Origin: Gloeobacterales cyanobacterium ES-bin-313
Lineage (GTDB): Bacteria; Cyanobacteriota; Cyanobacteriia; Gloeobacterales; Gloeobacteraceae
Direction: 5' to 3'
Length of the DNA: 64,000 bases
NCBI GenBank assembly: GCA_014379585.1
Contig: JACMLN010000105.1
Span: 1 to 64,000, forward strand
How positions within the stretch are numbered: position 1 is the stretch's first letter; every line of letters begins with the position of its first letter. Made by a program: the position numbers and the translations under genes. Below are positions 52,758 through 61,845 of the stretch, one piece after another. A model generated the notes under the pieces. The model made no database searches and was not told where the DNA came from. It worked only from the letters and a program-made list of their open reading frames with translations.

Positions 52758-53312
52758 CTAAAGCGTGCCAATGCGGTTGAGGGGCCAGAAACGAAAGACA
52801 GCCTGACCGATAATATTTTCGCGGGGAAGAAAACCCCAAATGTGAGAATCTTGGCTGTTATTGCGGTTGTCACCCATCATGAAGTAATTCCCTTCAGGGA
52901 CTTTCGTCTTGGGCATGTAGTAGTCTGGCGGGGCAGCGATGTAGGGTTCTTTTTGAGGGACACCGTTAATGATGACCTGACCATTGGCGATCTCGAGCGT
53001 ATCTCCTGGCATTCCGATCAGGCGCTTAATAAAAGCTTGATCACTGTGGGCGTTTGGGGGTGGCATGAAAACAATGATCTGGCCACGGGTAGGCTTTAAA
53101 AAGTCGTAAGTGAGCTTTTCGACAATCAGACGGTCGTCGATCATCAAGGTCGGTTCCATGGAACCAGAAGGAATAAATCGTGCCTCGGCAACGAAAGTAC
53201 GAATAAAGAGGGCGAGTAATACCGCAACCACGACAGTCTGAATATTCTCGCGACTGAAGATCTTGCCTGAAGCAGAATCATCGATCTCTTTTCGGGAATT
53301 AGGGTTACTCAA
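52758..53312 (-). CDS. lepB: Signal peptidase I
   Basis: A 184-residue membrane serine protease that removes signal peptides of exported proteins. One N-terminal membrane helix (~25-42) is followed by box B PSGSMEPTL with the nucleophile Ser51, box D FIKRLIGMPGD with the general base Lys96, and box E MGDNRNNSQDSHIWG. It is short, as in cyanobacteria and Gram-positives. The start is TTG 53312 with GAGG nine bases upstream; there is no in-frame ATG before the catalytic Ser. It lies 22 bases after ccsA on the same strand. Confidence 0.95.
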   Translation of the reverse strand: MSNPNSRKEIDDSASGKIFSRENIQTVVVAVLLALFIRTFVAEARFIPSGSMEPTLMIDDRLIVEKLTYDFLKPTRGQIIVFMPPPNAHSDQAFIKRLIGMPGDTLEIANGQVIINGVPQKEPYIAAPPDYYMPKTKVPEGNYFMMGDNRNNSQDSHIWGFLPRENIIGQAVFRFWPLNRIGTL

Positions 53313-53334
53313 CGCCAGAACCTCAAAAATGTAT

Positions 53335-54321
53335 TTACTTGCCGAATAGCCAGCCGTAACTGTGCAGCCCTGTAGCTAAAAAGTTCACACCCAAATAGGT
53401 GACCCATACGGAGAAGAAACCAACTGTCGCTAGGATAGCAGGTCGTTTACCTTGCCAACCTCGTGTAAGGCGGGCATGCAGGTACGCAGCGAAGATAAAC
53501 CACGTAATGAGCGACCATGTTTCTTTAGGATCCCAACTCCAATAAGACCCCCAAGCTTCGTTGGCCCAGACAGCCCCGGCAATCAGCCCAACGGTAAGCA
53601 AGGGAAACCCCAAGCCAATTAAGCGATAGCTGACATTGTCCAATGTCTCCGCGAGATCTGAGCGGCGTAGTCCTTGGGCAACAGGATTTGCCGCTAGGGT
53701 TGCGGTGGTACCACCATCGCTGAGAGCGAAACTTAGGGCAGGGGAATCGATTGCTTCAGAGCGCTGAAAAGCGCCCGCCCCGATAGAACTGCCTCGGAGT
53801 TCAAGATCTTTTTTGCCCCAAGTGACAACCAAGTAGGCAATGGAGACCAGGGAACCAACCATGAGACCACCGTAACTGAAGATCATCACGCTGACGTGCA
53901 TCATCAACCAGTTGGATTTGAGCGCAGGCACCAGTGGCCCACCTGCTTTCATCGCTGCAGGCAGGGCAAAAGACGAGAAAGCAGCCATACCGAGAGCAAC
54001 AGGCATGGTGAACGCACCGACAAGGCGCTGATGGGCGAACCGTTCTGCAGCAAGGTGCATGACCAATACGCACCAGCACAAAAAGAACATCGACTCGTAA
54101 AGATTGCTGACCGGAAAATGTCCTGTCTCGATCCATCGCGCCAGGAGTAGTCCACTCGTCGTCAAGGCTGCAACCGCCGAGGCTCCAGTGCCAAGTTCAT
54201 GAATCAGCGGAATGCGGCGAAAAGCGACACTCAGCCAGTACAAAGCTGTGGCGAGCATCAGGACTGCGAAGGTGACATTGTCGAGTAGTACCTGGATATT
54301 GACCAACTGGTTCGTATTCAT
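53335..54321 (-). CDS. ccsA: Cytochrome c biogenesis protein CcsA (system II)
   Basis: A 328-residue multi-pass membrane protein of the haem-handling family. The Trp-rich haem-binding motif is [18 protein letters not shown] near residues 250-267. Conserved His lie in SNWLMMHVS and in the late helix (YLHARL). With Ccs1 it exports haem and attaches it to apocytochromes c (cytochrome f, c6, c550) at the outer face of the membrane. A Ser/Ala-rich cytoplasmic loop lies in the middle (~195-230). Three bases separate it from ccs1, so they are one operon. Confidence 0.95.
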   Translation of the reverse strand: MNTNQLVNIQVLLDNVTFAVLMLATALYWLSVAFRRIPLIHELGTGASAVAALTTSGLLLARWIETGHFPVSNLYESMFFLCWCVLVMHLAAERFAHQRLVGAFTMPVALGMAAFSSFALPAAMKAGGPLVPALKSNWLMMHVSVMIFSYGGLMVGSLVSIAYLVVTWGKKDLELRGSSIGAGAFQRSEAIDSPALSFALSDGGTTATLAANPVAQGLRRSDLAETLDNVSYRLIGLGFPLLTVGLIAGAVWANEAWGSYWSWDPKETWSLITWFIFAAYLHARLTRGWQGKRPAILATVGFFSVWVTYLGVNFLATGLHSYGWLFGK

Positions 54322-54324
54322 GGG

Positions 54325-55689
54325 CTATTTCTGTCCTGCAATGTTCTCTACGATAGAAGAAAGTTCCCGTTCAAAGCTCAATTGGGCGCGATTTGTTCGG
54401 CCTGCAAGGTGCAGTTGACCATCTAGACAGATCGCCCAAACTTGAGCGTGACTCAAGTAACCCATGGCAAGGCCAATCATCAGCAGAGCAAACCCAGCAT
54501 AGACAAAAGGAATGCCAGGATCTGCTTTCACCTGAATCCCTGTCTCCCCGACAAGTTCTCGAATCAGGATTTCTTGGCCAAGTACTTTCACAGGATGACC
54601 AACTCTGGCTGGGGTGATGGCATTGCGCAACGGTTCGCCAGTGCGTGTATTAAAGGGCAACAACATCAAGCTTCCCTGAAGACCACGAGTAACTACCTGA
54701 ACAGCAATCTCCCCACGCTTGTCGAAGGGCAATGCCTGTCCCCAAGCTTCTTGGCCGCCGGGGCCACCTTTCATCGCTTGCATGGGGATTGTCAGCCAAG
54801 GACTTTGGTTAATGCGCATGACAAAGCTATTCACGCCCCAACTCGCCTGGTACATTGTCACGCCTTCGAAGACCAAAGGCTCGTTCACCGCAATCACTTG
54901 CCGCTTCAACTCTTTGCCCTCAGAGCTGATCACCGAGAGGTCGGAGTGAAACTGATCAATCGAACCATCAGGTCGATAGTCGATCCAAAACTTGTTGACA
55001 TGGACATGCCAAGTGGGCAGGTGGGCAAGACTCAACCGAGGCAGTTCGACTTTTTGGAGGTCAAAGTTTTGACCCTGAGCAGTCATGCGCTGGGTCTTGA
55101 AGCCCCCAAAAGCACCGATCACAGCACCTCCCAAAATCAGCAGCAGGCTGATATGGATAATAATCGGCCCGACGCGTCCCAAAAGACCTCGGCTGGCATA
55201 AACCAGACCCTCTTTTTGATGGACTTCAAAGCGGCGACTTCGCAACTGAGCGATTAAAGCGTCAGGGGTATCGAGTGCCAGGGTTGTATTGAGAGCAAAT
55301 TTGGAAAGCTTTCGGGGTTCTGCATAAAATTTCCAGGTTTTTGCTGCTTTGAGCATCGGGATCTGTCGCCGAAAGGTGCAAACCATCAAGTTGGCGGCTA
55401 AAAGCATCAGGAGAGCCAAAAACCACCAAGTTCGGTAGACATTGTCGATGCCAAGATTCGCCAAAAAGCGCCAAGTGACAAATCCCCAGACAACTTTGCC
55501 AGATTCGGGGTAGTTCTGTTGGTAGTATTCGAGGGATTCTTCTTGGGGAATCACAGTGCCAAGAATACTTGCGACTGCGATCACCAAAAATAAACCGATA
55601 GCGAGGCTTAAAGAACCGAGACCTGTATTCAGCTCCCGTTTCAATTCTTCCCAAAGGAAATGCCCAGGTTTTGCCGCTTGTTTGGCCAC
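54325..55689 (-). CDS. ccs1: Cytochrome c biogenesis protein Ccs1/ResB (system II)
   Basis: A 454-residue membrane partner of CcsA. Three N-terminal helices (~25-45, ~85-100, ~170-190), a large periplasmic beta-rich domain (~210-405) and one C-terminal helix (~408-430) agree with ResB. Typical stretches are GSLSLAIGLFLVIAVASILG, VPQEESLEYYQQ-like IPQEESLEYYQQNYP, and MYQASWGVNSF. It holds reduced apocytochrome and haem in place for ligation. The start is GTG 55689 with AGGA eight bases upstream. Confidence 0.95.
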   Translation of the reverse strand: MAKQAAKPGHFLWEELKRELNTGLGSLSLAIGLFLVIAVASILGTVIPQEESLEYYQQNYPESGKVVWGFVTWRFLANLGIDNVYRTWWFLALLMLLAANLMVCTFRRQIPMLKAAKTWKFYAEPRKLSKFALNTTLALDTPDALIAQLRSRRFEVHQKEGLVYASRGLLGRVGPIIIHISLLLILGGAVIGAFGGFKTQRMTAQGQNFDLQKVELPRLSLAHLPTWHVHVNKFWIDYRPDGSIDQFHSDLSVISSEGKELKRQVIAVNEPLVFEGVTMYQASWGVNSFVMRINQSPWLTIPMQAMKGGPGGQEAWGQALPFDKRGEIAVQVVTRGLQGSLMLLPFNTRTGEPLRNAITPARVGHPVKVLGQEILIRELVGETGIQVKADPGIPFVYAGFALLMIGLAMGYLSHAQVWAICLDGQLHLAGRTNRAQLSFERELSSIVENIAGQK

Positions 55690-55710
55690 GAATTTGTCCT
55701 ACTGCGCAAC

Positions 55711-56775
55711 TTATTGTAATCCTTTCGCGCCCTCGCCCTGGCACAAGCCGTCTTTCACAAAGCGTTTCCAACTAAAAGGCGCAAGTAAGGCTTCTGGCTT
55801 TCCCGTCAAGATCTGCTGACTGAGCAAGTATGCCGTGGCTGGAGCGAGCAAAATGCCATTGCGGTGGTGTCCGGTGGCCAGACAGAGGTGCGGCCAGGGC
55901 CCCTCACCGATCATGGGGGATTGATCTGGAGTAGTAGGACGAAAACCCCACCAAGTCTCGATGACAGGATACCCAGCCAACCAAGGAAGCAAGTCGATCG
56001 CGGATCGGTGCAGAGTTGAAATTTCAGGCTCACTATTGCCCGGTGCAAATCCAGCCCATTCCTGGGTCGCACCAACAACGATCCGCCCATCAAGACGAGG
56101 AACAATATAGGTACTTTCAGAAAAAATGACCGTTTTGAGTTGACCGATTTCAGCCTGAATCGCGAGCATCTGGCCTTTGAGGGGATATACAGGAATGTCG
56201 AGCCATTCTCCAGACCAACTGCCCTGGGCTAAAACAAACAGATCGGCAGCGATCACTCCTGAACTGGTGTTGACAGTCTGCAATTGGGGATCCCCTGGGC
56301 CGAAGATTGTCACGCCTCGGTGGACAGGGATACCTAAATGTTCGCAAGCTCGCTTGAGTGCCTGGAAAACCAAGCGATTATCGACGCAGCCTTCTTGGGG
56401 GAACCAAACACCTGCTTGGACGTTGATGCCTGGAATCTGGCTTTGCAGCACTTGTGCATTCCACCACTGGCCTTCGGCGCTTCGCCCCTGATTTCCAGGC
56501 AAAAAGATCCCACAGGCTTGATAGTCAATATTCAGGCCACTCAATTTTTCTAGTTTTTTTGCCCAATCTGGCCAAAGATCTCGGCTGTAAAATCCAAGCT
56601 GACCGAGGGGGCTATCCCCTAAATTTTCAGCTTGCGGAGCAAGCATCCCGGCTGCTGCCCAAGTGGCTGGAGAATCGCCGCGATCCAGCACAAAAACTTC
56701 TGCACCACCTTGGTGGAGTTCGATGGCAATGGAAAGGCCAATCATTCCTCCCCCTAAAATACAGACTTTCGGCAT
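55711..56775 (-). CDS. thiO: Glycine oxidase ThiO
   Basis: A 354-residue FAD-dependent amine oxidase of the DAO family that makes dehydroglycine from glycine for the thiazole half of thiamine. The FAD dinucleotide motif is KVCILGGGMIGLSIAIEL, with GDSPATWAAAGMLAPQAE next. Substrate and FAD contacts lie in RLDGRIVVGATQEWAG, WWGFRPTTPDQSPMIG and ATGHHRNGILLAPATAYL, all typical of ThiO. It lies 22 bases upstream of ccs1 on the same strand, and may share its transcript. Divergent from the cupin gene. Confidence 0.93.
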   Translation of the reverse strand: MPKVCILGGGMIGLSIAIELHQGGAEVFVLDRGDSPATWAAAGMLAPQAENLGDSPLGQLGFYSRDLWPDWAKKLEKLSGLNIDYQACGIFLPGNQGRSAEGQWWNAQVLQSQIPGINVQAGVWFPQEGCVDNRLVFQALKRACEHLGIPVHRGVTIFGPGDPQLQTVNTSSGVIAADLFVLAQGSWSGEWLDIPVYPLKGQMLAIQAEIGQLKTVIFSESTYIVPRLDGRIVVGATQEWAGFAPGNSEPEISTLHRSAIDLLPWLAGYPVIETWWGFRPTTPDQSPMIGEGPWPHLCLATGHHRNGILLAPATAYLLSQQILTGKPEALLAPFSWKRFVKDGLCQGEGAKGLQ

Positions 56776-56835
56776 ATTTTCTTAAAGAATACAGAGAAAC
56801 AGGGGGCATCCTGGTATCGTTGACCAGGAAATCAT

Positions 56836-57243
56836 ATGACCAATGTAGTACCGCATTCAGCTTTGGAGGCTAGAGCACTCGTGGAAGCACACAACGTTGC
56901 ATCGACAGAAATTCGTCCTTGGGGATCTTTTACGATTCTTGATCAAGGAGATGGCTACAAAATCAAACGGATCGAGGTCAAACCAGGACATCGCCTGAGC
57001 TTGCAAATGCATCATCACCGCAGTGAACACTGGATCGTCGTCGCCGGTACAGCCAAAGTGACCTGCAACGATCATATTGAAATGGTCTCCCATAACCAAT
57101 CTACCTACGTTCCTCCCTGCGCATCCCACCGCCTCGAAAATCCTGGGGTTATTCCGCTGGTGATTATCGAGGTGCAAAATGGACAATATCTCGGTGAAGA
57201 TGACATTGTGCGCTTTGAAGATGACTACGCTCGCGCCAAATAA
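56836..57243 (+). CDS. Mannose-6-phosphate isomerase-type cupin
   Basis: A 135-residue single cupin domain equal to the C-terminal half of bifunctional mannose-1-phosphate guanylyltransferase/mannose-6-phosphate isomerase. It has RPWGSFTILDQGDGYKIKRI, the metal-binding PGHRLSLQMHHHRSEHWIVV with its two adjacent His and the Glu, and CASHRLENPG. It interconverts mannose-6-phosphate and fructose-6-phosphate for GDP-mannose supply. AGGAAATC precedes the ATG. It stands alone and ends ahead of a terminator. Confidence 0.92.
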   Translation: MTNVVPHSALEARALVEAHNVASTEIRPWGSFTILDQGDGYKIKRIEVKPGHRLSLQMHHHRSEHWIVVAGTAKVTCNDHIEMVSHNQSTYVPPCASHRLENPGVIPLVIIEVQNGQYLGEDDIVRFEDDYARAK

Positions 57244-57338
57244 AATCACTGATCCCGAAAATCTTGTTAAAAAACCAGAGTTGCTCCACTTTCTGAAACT
57301 AGAGTGAGGGTCAAGATACCTCCTAACTGCGTCCTCAT

Positions 57339-57370
57339 GCCCCTGCTACTCTACTAAGAGCAGCAGGGGC
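57339..57370 (+). terminator. Hairpin terminator between the cupin gene and serA
   Basis: GCCCCTGCT and AGCAGGGGC form a nine-base-pair stem, followed by TATTTATTA, a weak T tract. Confidence 0.65.
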
Positions 57371-57442
57371 TATTTATTAGAAGCTAAGGTTTGGGGTGTA
57401 AAATCAAAACGCTTCACAGCGTGACGTGTTTAGAGGGAATCC

Positions 57443-59023
57443 ATGCCGAAGGTGCTTGTCAGCGATCCAATCGATCAGGCTGGTATTGAAATTCTGTCCC
57501 AGGTGGCCCAAGTAGACTACGAGCCGGAGCTTTCTCCGGGGGCACTTGTGGAGCGCATCGGCCAATACGATGCCCTGATGATCCGTTCTGGAACCCGTGT
57601 GACCGCCGAGGTCATCGAGGCAGCGCAACGCCTCAAAATTATTGGTCGAGCAGGTGTCGGTGTCGATAATGTCGATATCCAAGCTGCTACCCGCAAAGGA
57701 ATCATGGTCGTGAACTCGCCAGAGGGCAACACTGTCGCTGCTGCTGAGCATGCTATCGCCTTGATGATGAGTCTGTCTCGGTACATTCCCCAAGCCAACG
57801 CCAGCCTCAAGGCAGGGCAGTGGAAGCGTTCCCAATTTACCGGGGTCGAAGTCTACAAAAAAAATCTTGGGATCGTCGGCCTAGGCCGCATCGGTCTGCA
57901 CTTGGCACGGGTTGCCCGTGCCCTTGGCATGCAGATCCTCGTCTATGACCCGTTTATTTCATCAGAACGAGCACTCCAGGCGGGGGCAAGGCTCGTGGAT
58001 CTCGAACAGCTGTTTCGAGAAGCTGATTACATCACGCTCCACATTCCTCGCACCCCAGAGACGACCCATCTCGTCAATGCCAAAACCCTCGCCCTGATGA
58101 AGCCAACCGCACGGATCATCAACTGCGCGCGGGGCGGGATCATCGACGAGCAAGCCCTCTACACCGCCCTCAAAGACGGTCAAATCGCTGGCGCCGCCCT
58201 CGATGTCTTCGAGGAAGAACCCCTCGGTGATTCACCCCTGCGCAGCTTAGATCGCGAGATCGTGCTCACGCCTCACCTTGGTGCCTCTACCGAAGAAGCG
58301 CAGTCGAATGTGGCCATCGACGTTGCCGAGCAGATCCGCGATGTATTGCTGGGATTACCCGCTCGTTCAGCGGTGAATATTCCTGGCCTCAGACCCGAAG
58401 TTTTGCAGGAGCTAAAAGCCTATCTGGAATTGGCCGAAACCCTGGGCAACCTGGTTGGCCAACTGGCAGAAGGTCGCATCGATGCCCTCGATATTCGTCT
58501 TCAAGGTACTTTGGCCGAAAAAGATGCGCAACCGATCGTCGTTGCCGCTCTCAAAGGTCTGCTCACTCCAGCGCTTCGAGAACGCGTCAATTATGTGAAT
58601 GCCTCTTTAGAAGCGAAGGAGCGGGGAATTCGGGTCACAGAAACCCGCGACCGTTCGGTCACTGACTATGCCGGCTCGATTCTTCTCACTGCCCATGGCC
58701 CCAACGGACCACGCACCGTCACAGGCGCTTTGCTCGGACAAGAGGAAGTGCGGATTACCAACATCGACGAGTTCCCCATCAGTGTTGCGCCTAGCCGCCA
58801 TATGCTGATCACGCTTCACCGCGACATGCCGGGGATCATCGGCAAAGTCGGCTCCTTCCTGGCACTCTACAATGTCAACATTGCTGGAATGCAAGTCGGT
58901 CGCAAACTAATTCGTGGGGAAGCAGTCATGATGGTCTCCCTCGACGATCCCTTGCCCGAGGGGTTAATTGGCGAGATCGAATCAGTCTCCGGGATCCGCA
59001 AAGCCTACACGGTGAACCTCTAA
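57443..59023 (+). CDS. serA: D-3-phosphoglycerate dehydrogenase
   Basis: A 526-residue NAD-dependent first enzyme of serine synthesis, of the long type. In order: substrate-binding segment, NAD fold with LGIVGLGRIGLHLARVA, catalytic residues in INCARGGIIDEQAL and LTPHLGASTEEAQ, an intervening ASB domain (~320-450), and a C-terminal ACT domain (~452-526; LITLHRDMPGIIGKVGSFL) that mediates serine feedback in related enzymes. AGGGA lies just before the ATG. Its stop is eight bases from the convergent TPR gene. Confidence 0.96.
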   Translation: MPKVLVSDPIDQAGIEILSQVAQVDYEPELSPGALVERIGQYDALMIRSGTRVTAEVIEAAQRLKIIGRAGVGVDNVDIQAATRKGIMVVNSPEGNTVAAAEHAIALMMSLSRYIPQANASLKAGQWKRSQFTGVEVYKKNLGIVGLGRIGLHLARVARALGMQILVYDPFISSERALQAGARLVDLEQLFREADYITLHIPRTPETTHLVNAKTLALMKPTARIINCARGGIIDEQALYTALKDGQIAGAALDVFEEEPLGDSPLRSLDREIVLTPHLGASTEEAQSNVAIDVAEQIRDVLLGLPARSAVNIPGLRPEVLQELKAYLELAETLGNLVGQLAEGRIDALDIRLQGTLAEKDAQPIVVAALKGLLTPALRERVNYVNASLEAKERGIRVTETRDRSVTDYAGSILLTAHGPNGPRTVTGALLGQEEVRITNIDEFPISVAPSRHMLITLHRDMPGIIGKVGSFLALYNVNIAGMQVGRKLIRGEAVMMVSLDDPLPEGLIGEIESVSGIRKAYTVNL

Positions 59024-59030
59024 ACTGAGC

Positions 59031-59894
59031 CTACTTTGGGGCGCTGGCTAACTGCACTTGAATATCCCGTTCGTGGATAATTTGCTTGCGGATGCCTTCG
59101 GGGAGTTGTTTGCCGATGTCCAGGGCTTTATTAAAAAACACCACCGACTGGGCTGCTTTGCCTTGAAGTCCTAAGATTTGGCCTTTGAGGTAGAACAGGT
59201 CTGGATTTCTCGGTGCTGTTGCTAGACCTTTCTCGGCCATAGACAGGGAATCGTCGTAGGCTTTTTTGTCTCGGTAGGCGAGTGCTTGGCCTCGGTAGGA
59301 GAGGTAAGGAGGTGCAGCCTTACGAAATTCGTCGATGGCTTGATCCTGTTTTCCTAACAAAACATCGATATAAGCAACGAAAAGATTGACCTCTGGGTCA
59401 TCTGGGGAAACATCTCGCGCCCGGTTAATCTCGCTAAACATGCCCGGAACATAGGTCAGAACCTTCGGCAAGCCCAGTACCCCGTCTTTGAGGTAGAAGC
59501 TAGAGCCTTCTAATCCTTGGGAGAGTCCTACATAGAGGTGGGAACGACAAGGATCTTTTGGCTCGAGGGCTTGGGCAATTTGGCGCGTCTTTTTGGCGAG
59601 GGCAACCATTTGTTCGACTTGACCATTTTGGTAGGCAAGCACCGCTTGAAGCGTGTAGACCAAAGGCTCATCGGGGTTTTGAATTTGGGCTTTGGTCAAC
59701 TTCTGGGCGGCATTTTGGTAATCGCCGGTACGAAAAAAATCTTCGAAAGCACCCTGAATATACGATCCCAAAGGACGAGCCACCGATCCCGTCCGAAATG
59801 GATCGAGGGCGTAGGCAGGCTGTGTAGAAAACATCAGGGCAATAAGCAGTCCACTAGCTGCAGAGTGTCTCATTTTTTGCCAAGTGAAAGTCAT
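59031..59894 (-). CDS. Exported TPR-like protein, cyanobacterial family
   Basis: About 287 residues from the ATG at 59894; a GTG start at 59915 is possible. A signal peptide (SAASGLLIALMFSTQPAYA) is followed by helical repeats of TPR type (FEDFFRTGDYQNAAQKLTKA, DLFYLKGQILGLQGKAAQSV). A central stretch, HLYVGLSQGLEGSSFYLKDG, looks conserved and non-repeat. TPR proteins of this kind often scaffold periplasmic or thylakoid/inner-membrane complexes. No partner gene is adjacent; it converges on serA. Confidence 0.8.
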   Translation of the reverse strand: MTFTWQKMRHSAASGLLIALMFSTQPAYALDPFRTGSVARPLGSYIQGAFEDFFRTGDYQNAAQKLTKAQIQNPDEPLVYTLQAVLAYQNGQVEQMVALAKKTRQIAQALEPKDPCRSHLYVGLSQGLEGSSFYLKDGVLGLPKVLTYVPGMFSEINRARDVSPDDPEVNLFVAYIDVLLGKQDQAIDEFRKAAPPYLSYRGQALAYRDKKAYDDSLSMAEKGLATAPRNPDLFYLKGQILGLQGKAAQSVVFFNKALDIGKQLPEGIRKQIIHERDIQVQLASAPK

Positions 59895-60027
59895 AAAGAA
59901 GTCCAAAACACCCACTTACCTGACCCAATCTACTCCTAAGCTGTTCCTGAATGTCAGTCTAAAGAAAACCCCTCCAATCCGCTGGAGTTACTGTATTATT
60001 AAGTATAAGGACTTAGGGTATCGATGA

Positions 60028-60738
60028 ATGGAAGCAGTGTTTGAACTTGATGCAGCGCGTAGCAGTTTAGAAGAGCTTGCCCGCCAATGGGAAGGGCAAT
60101 CTGCCCAGGCAACGTTAAGCGAAGCGGTGCGGGCTTTCGGGGACAATTTAGTTCTTGCCTGTAGCTTTGGCCCCGAAGATATTGTTCTGATCGATTTACT
60201 CAGCCAAGTTGCTCCAAATGCCCAAGTCTTTTTTATTGACACAGGCTACCACTTCCCCGAAACCCTAGCTTTGAAAGAGCGTGTACTCGCACGCTATCCA
60301 CAGTTACGCCTCAAGACCGTGACTCCTCTTTCAACTGTGGAAGCCCAAGATACGGAGCATGGGGAACGTCTTTATGAGCGCAGTCCCGACAGTTGCTGCG
60401 CGATGCGCAAAGTGGAACCTTTGAACCGTGTCCTCAAAGGCTATAAAGCCTGGATTACGGGAATGCGCCGCGAACAGGCACCGACACGTTCCGACATTGG
60501 ACTTGTTCAGTGGGATTCCCGTCGTGGCATGGTGAAGTTCAATCCTCTAGCCACGTGGACGAACGGCGAAGTATGGAAGTACGTCATCGATCATAAGCTT
60601 GAGTACAACCCACTTCATGACCAGGGCTATCCCTCGATCGGCTGTGCGCCTTGTACTGTTGCCGTTGCTCCTGGACAAGATCCGCGCTCAGGTCGTTGGT
60701 CTGGTAAGGGCAAAATCGAGTGCGGTTTGCACACCTAA
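60028..60738 (+). CDS. cysH: Adenylylsulfate/phosphoadenylylsulfate reductase
   Basis: A 236-residue enzyme that reduces activated sulfate to sulfite with thioredoxin. It has the nucleotide-binding SFGPEDIVLIDLL, RKVEPL, and the catalytic Cys in IECGLH near the end. It also carries both Cys pairs of a [4Fe-4S] cluster, SCCAMRKVEPL and GCAPCTVA. As known for the family, the cluster is typical of APS-using reductases; some cyanobacterial forms accept PAPS, so the substrate is open. It supplies sulfide for cysteine and, possibly, HcyBio. It stands alone, followed by a palindromic repeat. Confidence 0.94.
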   Translation: MEAVFELDAARSSLEELARQWEGQSAQATLSEAVRAFGDNLVLACSFGPEDIVLIDLLSQVAPNAQVFFIDTGYHFPETLALKERVLARYPQLRLKTVTPLSTVEAQDTEHGERLYERSPDSCCAMRKVEPLNRVLKGYKAWITGMRREQAPTRSDIGLVQWDSRRGMVKFNPLATWTNGEVWKYVIDHKLEYNPLHDQGYPSIGCAPCTVAVAPGQDPRSGRWSGKGKIECGLHT

Positions 60739-60758
60739 AATAGTTTCTCAATCATTCG

Positions 60759-60784
60759 TAGGGGTACAGCTTGCTGTGCCCCTA
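60759..60784. repeat. Palindrome, dispersed repeat copy 2
   Basis: TAGGGGTACAGC-TT-GCTGTGCCCCTA, followed by TTTT on the plus strand. It is related to the palindrome at 35358 (shared GGG-CAGC core and CCCCTA end). Position between convergent cysH and GT2 suits a bidirectional terminator. Confidence 0.65.
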
Positions 60785-61705
60785 TTTTCGTGAACCATGA
60801 ATCCGGCGAACATAATCGCTCCATCCTTGCCATACAGCGCGTCCGTAGGCTGAGAACTGCGCATCATGGCGCACATACAACAGCAACCAGGTTTTCAGTT
60901 GACTCAGCAAGTTCCAAGTACTTGCACTCAAGCGCTGCAAAATTGGAAGATGAAACTCATAAAAATAGAGACTATTGCGGGCAATATAGTAAACTACATC
61001 GGGCTTCATCTTATTGCCAATGCTGCGCCCCAAAGATCCACCTTCTTGATGCCAAATCCGAGACTCAGGCACATAGAGACATTGAAAACCTGCCTGTTGA
61101 ATGCGCAAATTCCAATCGAGATCTTCGTAGTACAAAAAAAAGCGTGGATCCAGCGTTTCGCACTGGCGGATGATTGACGTGCGAATCAGTAAACTGCAAC
61201 CAGTCACAAAATCTGTGGGTTCGCAGCGATCGTAGTGACCGCGATCTACTTCGCCACGTCCACGATGCAAAATTTTCCCGCGCCAAGGATCGATGGTTCC
61301 CCCTGCGTAAGCAAGGATTTCTGGTTCTTCAAGGGAATAGATTTTTGAACCGGCCAGACCGGCATCTGGGTTGCCCTCTAAGGCATCAACTAGGGCAGTA
61401 AGACTATTGGGATCAACCCGCGTATCGTTGTTGAGGATCCAGACGTAATCGGCACCTTGGGCAAGAGAATAAGCTATTCCTCTGTTGTTACCATCGGCGT
61501 AGCCAAGGTTTTCCCCAGTCTGGATGAACATCAGATCAGAAAATGCTTTTCTCAGGATAATCTCTGAACCATCTGTAGAACCATTATCGATCACAATAAT
61601 GCAGAAATTGCCATAGCTGAGCTTCCGCAGTGACTCGATACAGTCTGCGGTAAAGCGATGGGAATTCCAATTAAGAACTAGAACGCTTACGAGGGGGCAC
61701 ACCAT
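60782..61705 (-). CDS. Family 2 glycosyltransferase, rhamnosyltransferase-like
   Basis: About 307 residues. GT-A fold with the start PLVSVLVLNWNSHRFTADC, VIDNGSTDGS, GENLGYADGNNRGI and the metal motif WILNNDTRVDP. TDFVTGCSLLIRTSIIR and the acceptor-side FFLYYEDLDWNLRIQQAG are typical of GT2 enzymes of O-antigen and exopolysaccharide clusters (WbbL/rhamnosyltransferase type). The C-terminal ~45 residues are amphipathic and may touch the membrane. ATG 61705 lies at the family start; an ATG at 61738 would add 11 residues. Adjacent genes are also for surface glycans. Confidence 0.9.
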   Translation of the reverse strand: MVCPLVSVLVLNWNSHRFTADCIESLRKLSYGNFCIIVIDNGSTDGSEIILRKAFSDLMFIQTGENLGYADGNNRGIAYSLAQGADYVWILNNDTRVDPNSLTALVDALEGNPDAGLAGSKIYSLEEPEILAYAGGTIDPWRGKILHRGRGEVDRGHYDRCEPTDFVTGCSLLIRTSIIRQCETLDPRFFLYYEDLDWNLRIQQAGFQCLYVPESRIWHQEGGSLGRSIGNKMKPDVVYYIARNSLYFYEFHLPILQRLSASTWNLLSQLKTWLLLYVRHDAQFSAYGRAVWQGWSDYVRRIHGSRK

Positions 61706-61845
61706 ACAAAAAAATGAGACTGCTCGATTCTGCCACATACTCCCTTTCGTAGCTCATTTGGTTCGCACCCAAAGAGGCTAGACAAAACGGCAAGCCCCTG
61801 CAATGCTAAGGAGTGTATATTCGGTTGAGCATAAAGGTTTTAATA

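Noticed and set aside
54442-55257. 271-codon plus-strand frame
   Set aside because: Antisense to ccs1; no family pattern or ribosome binding site.
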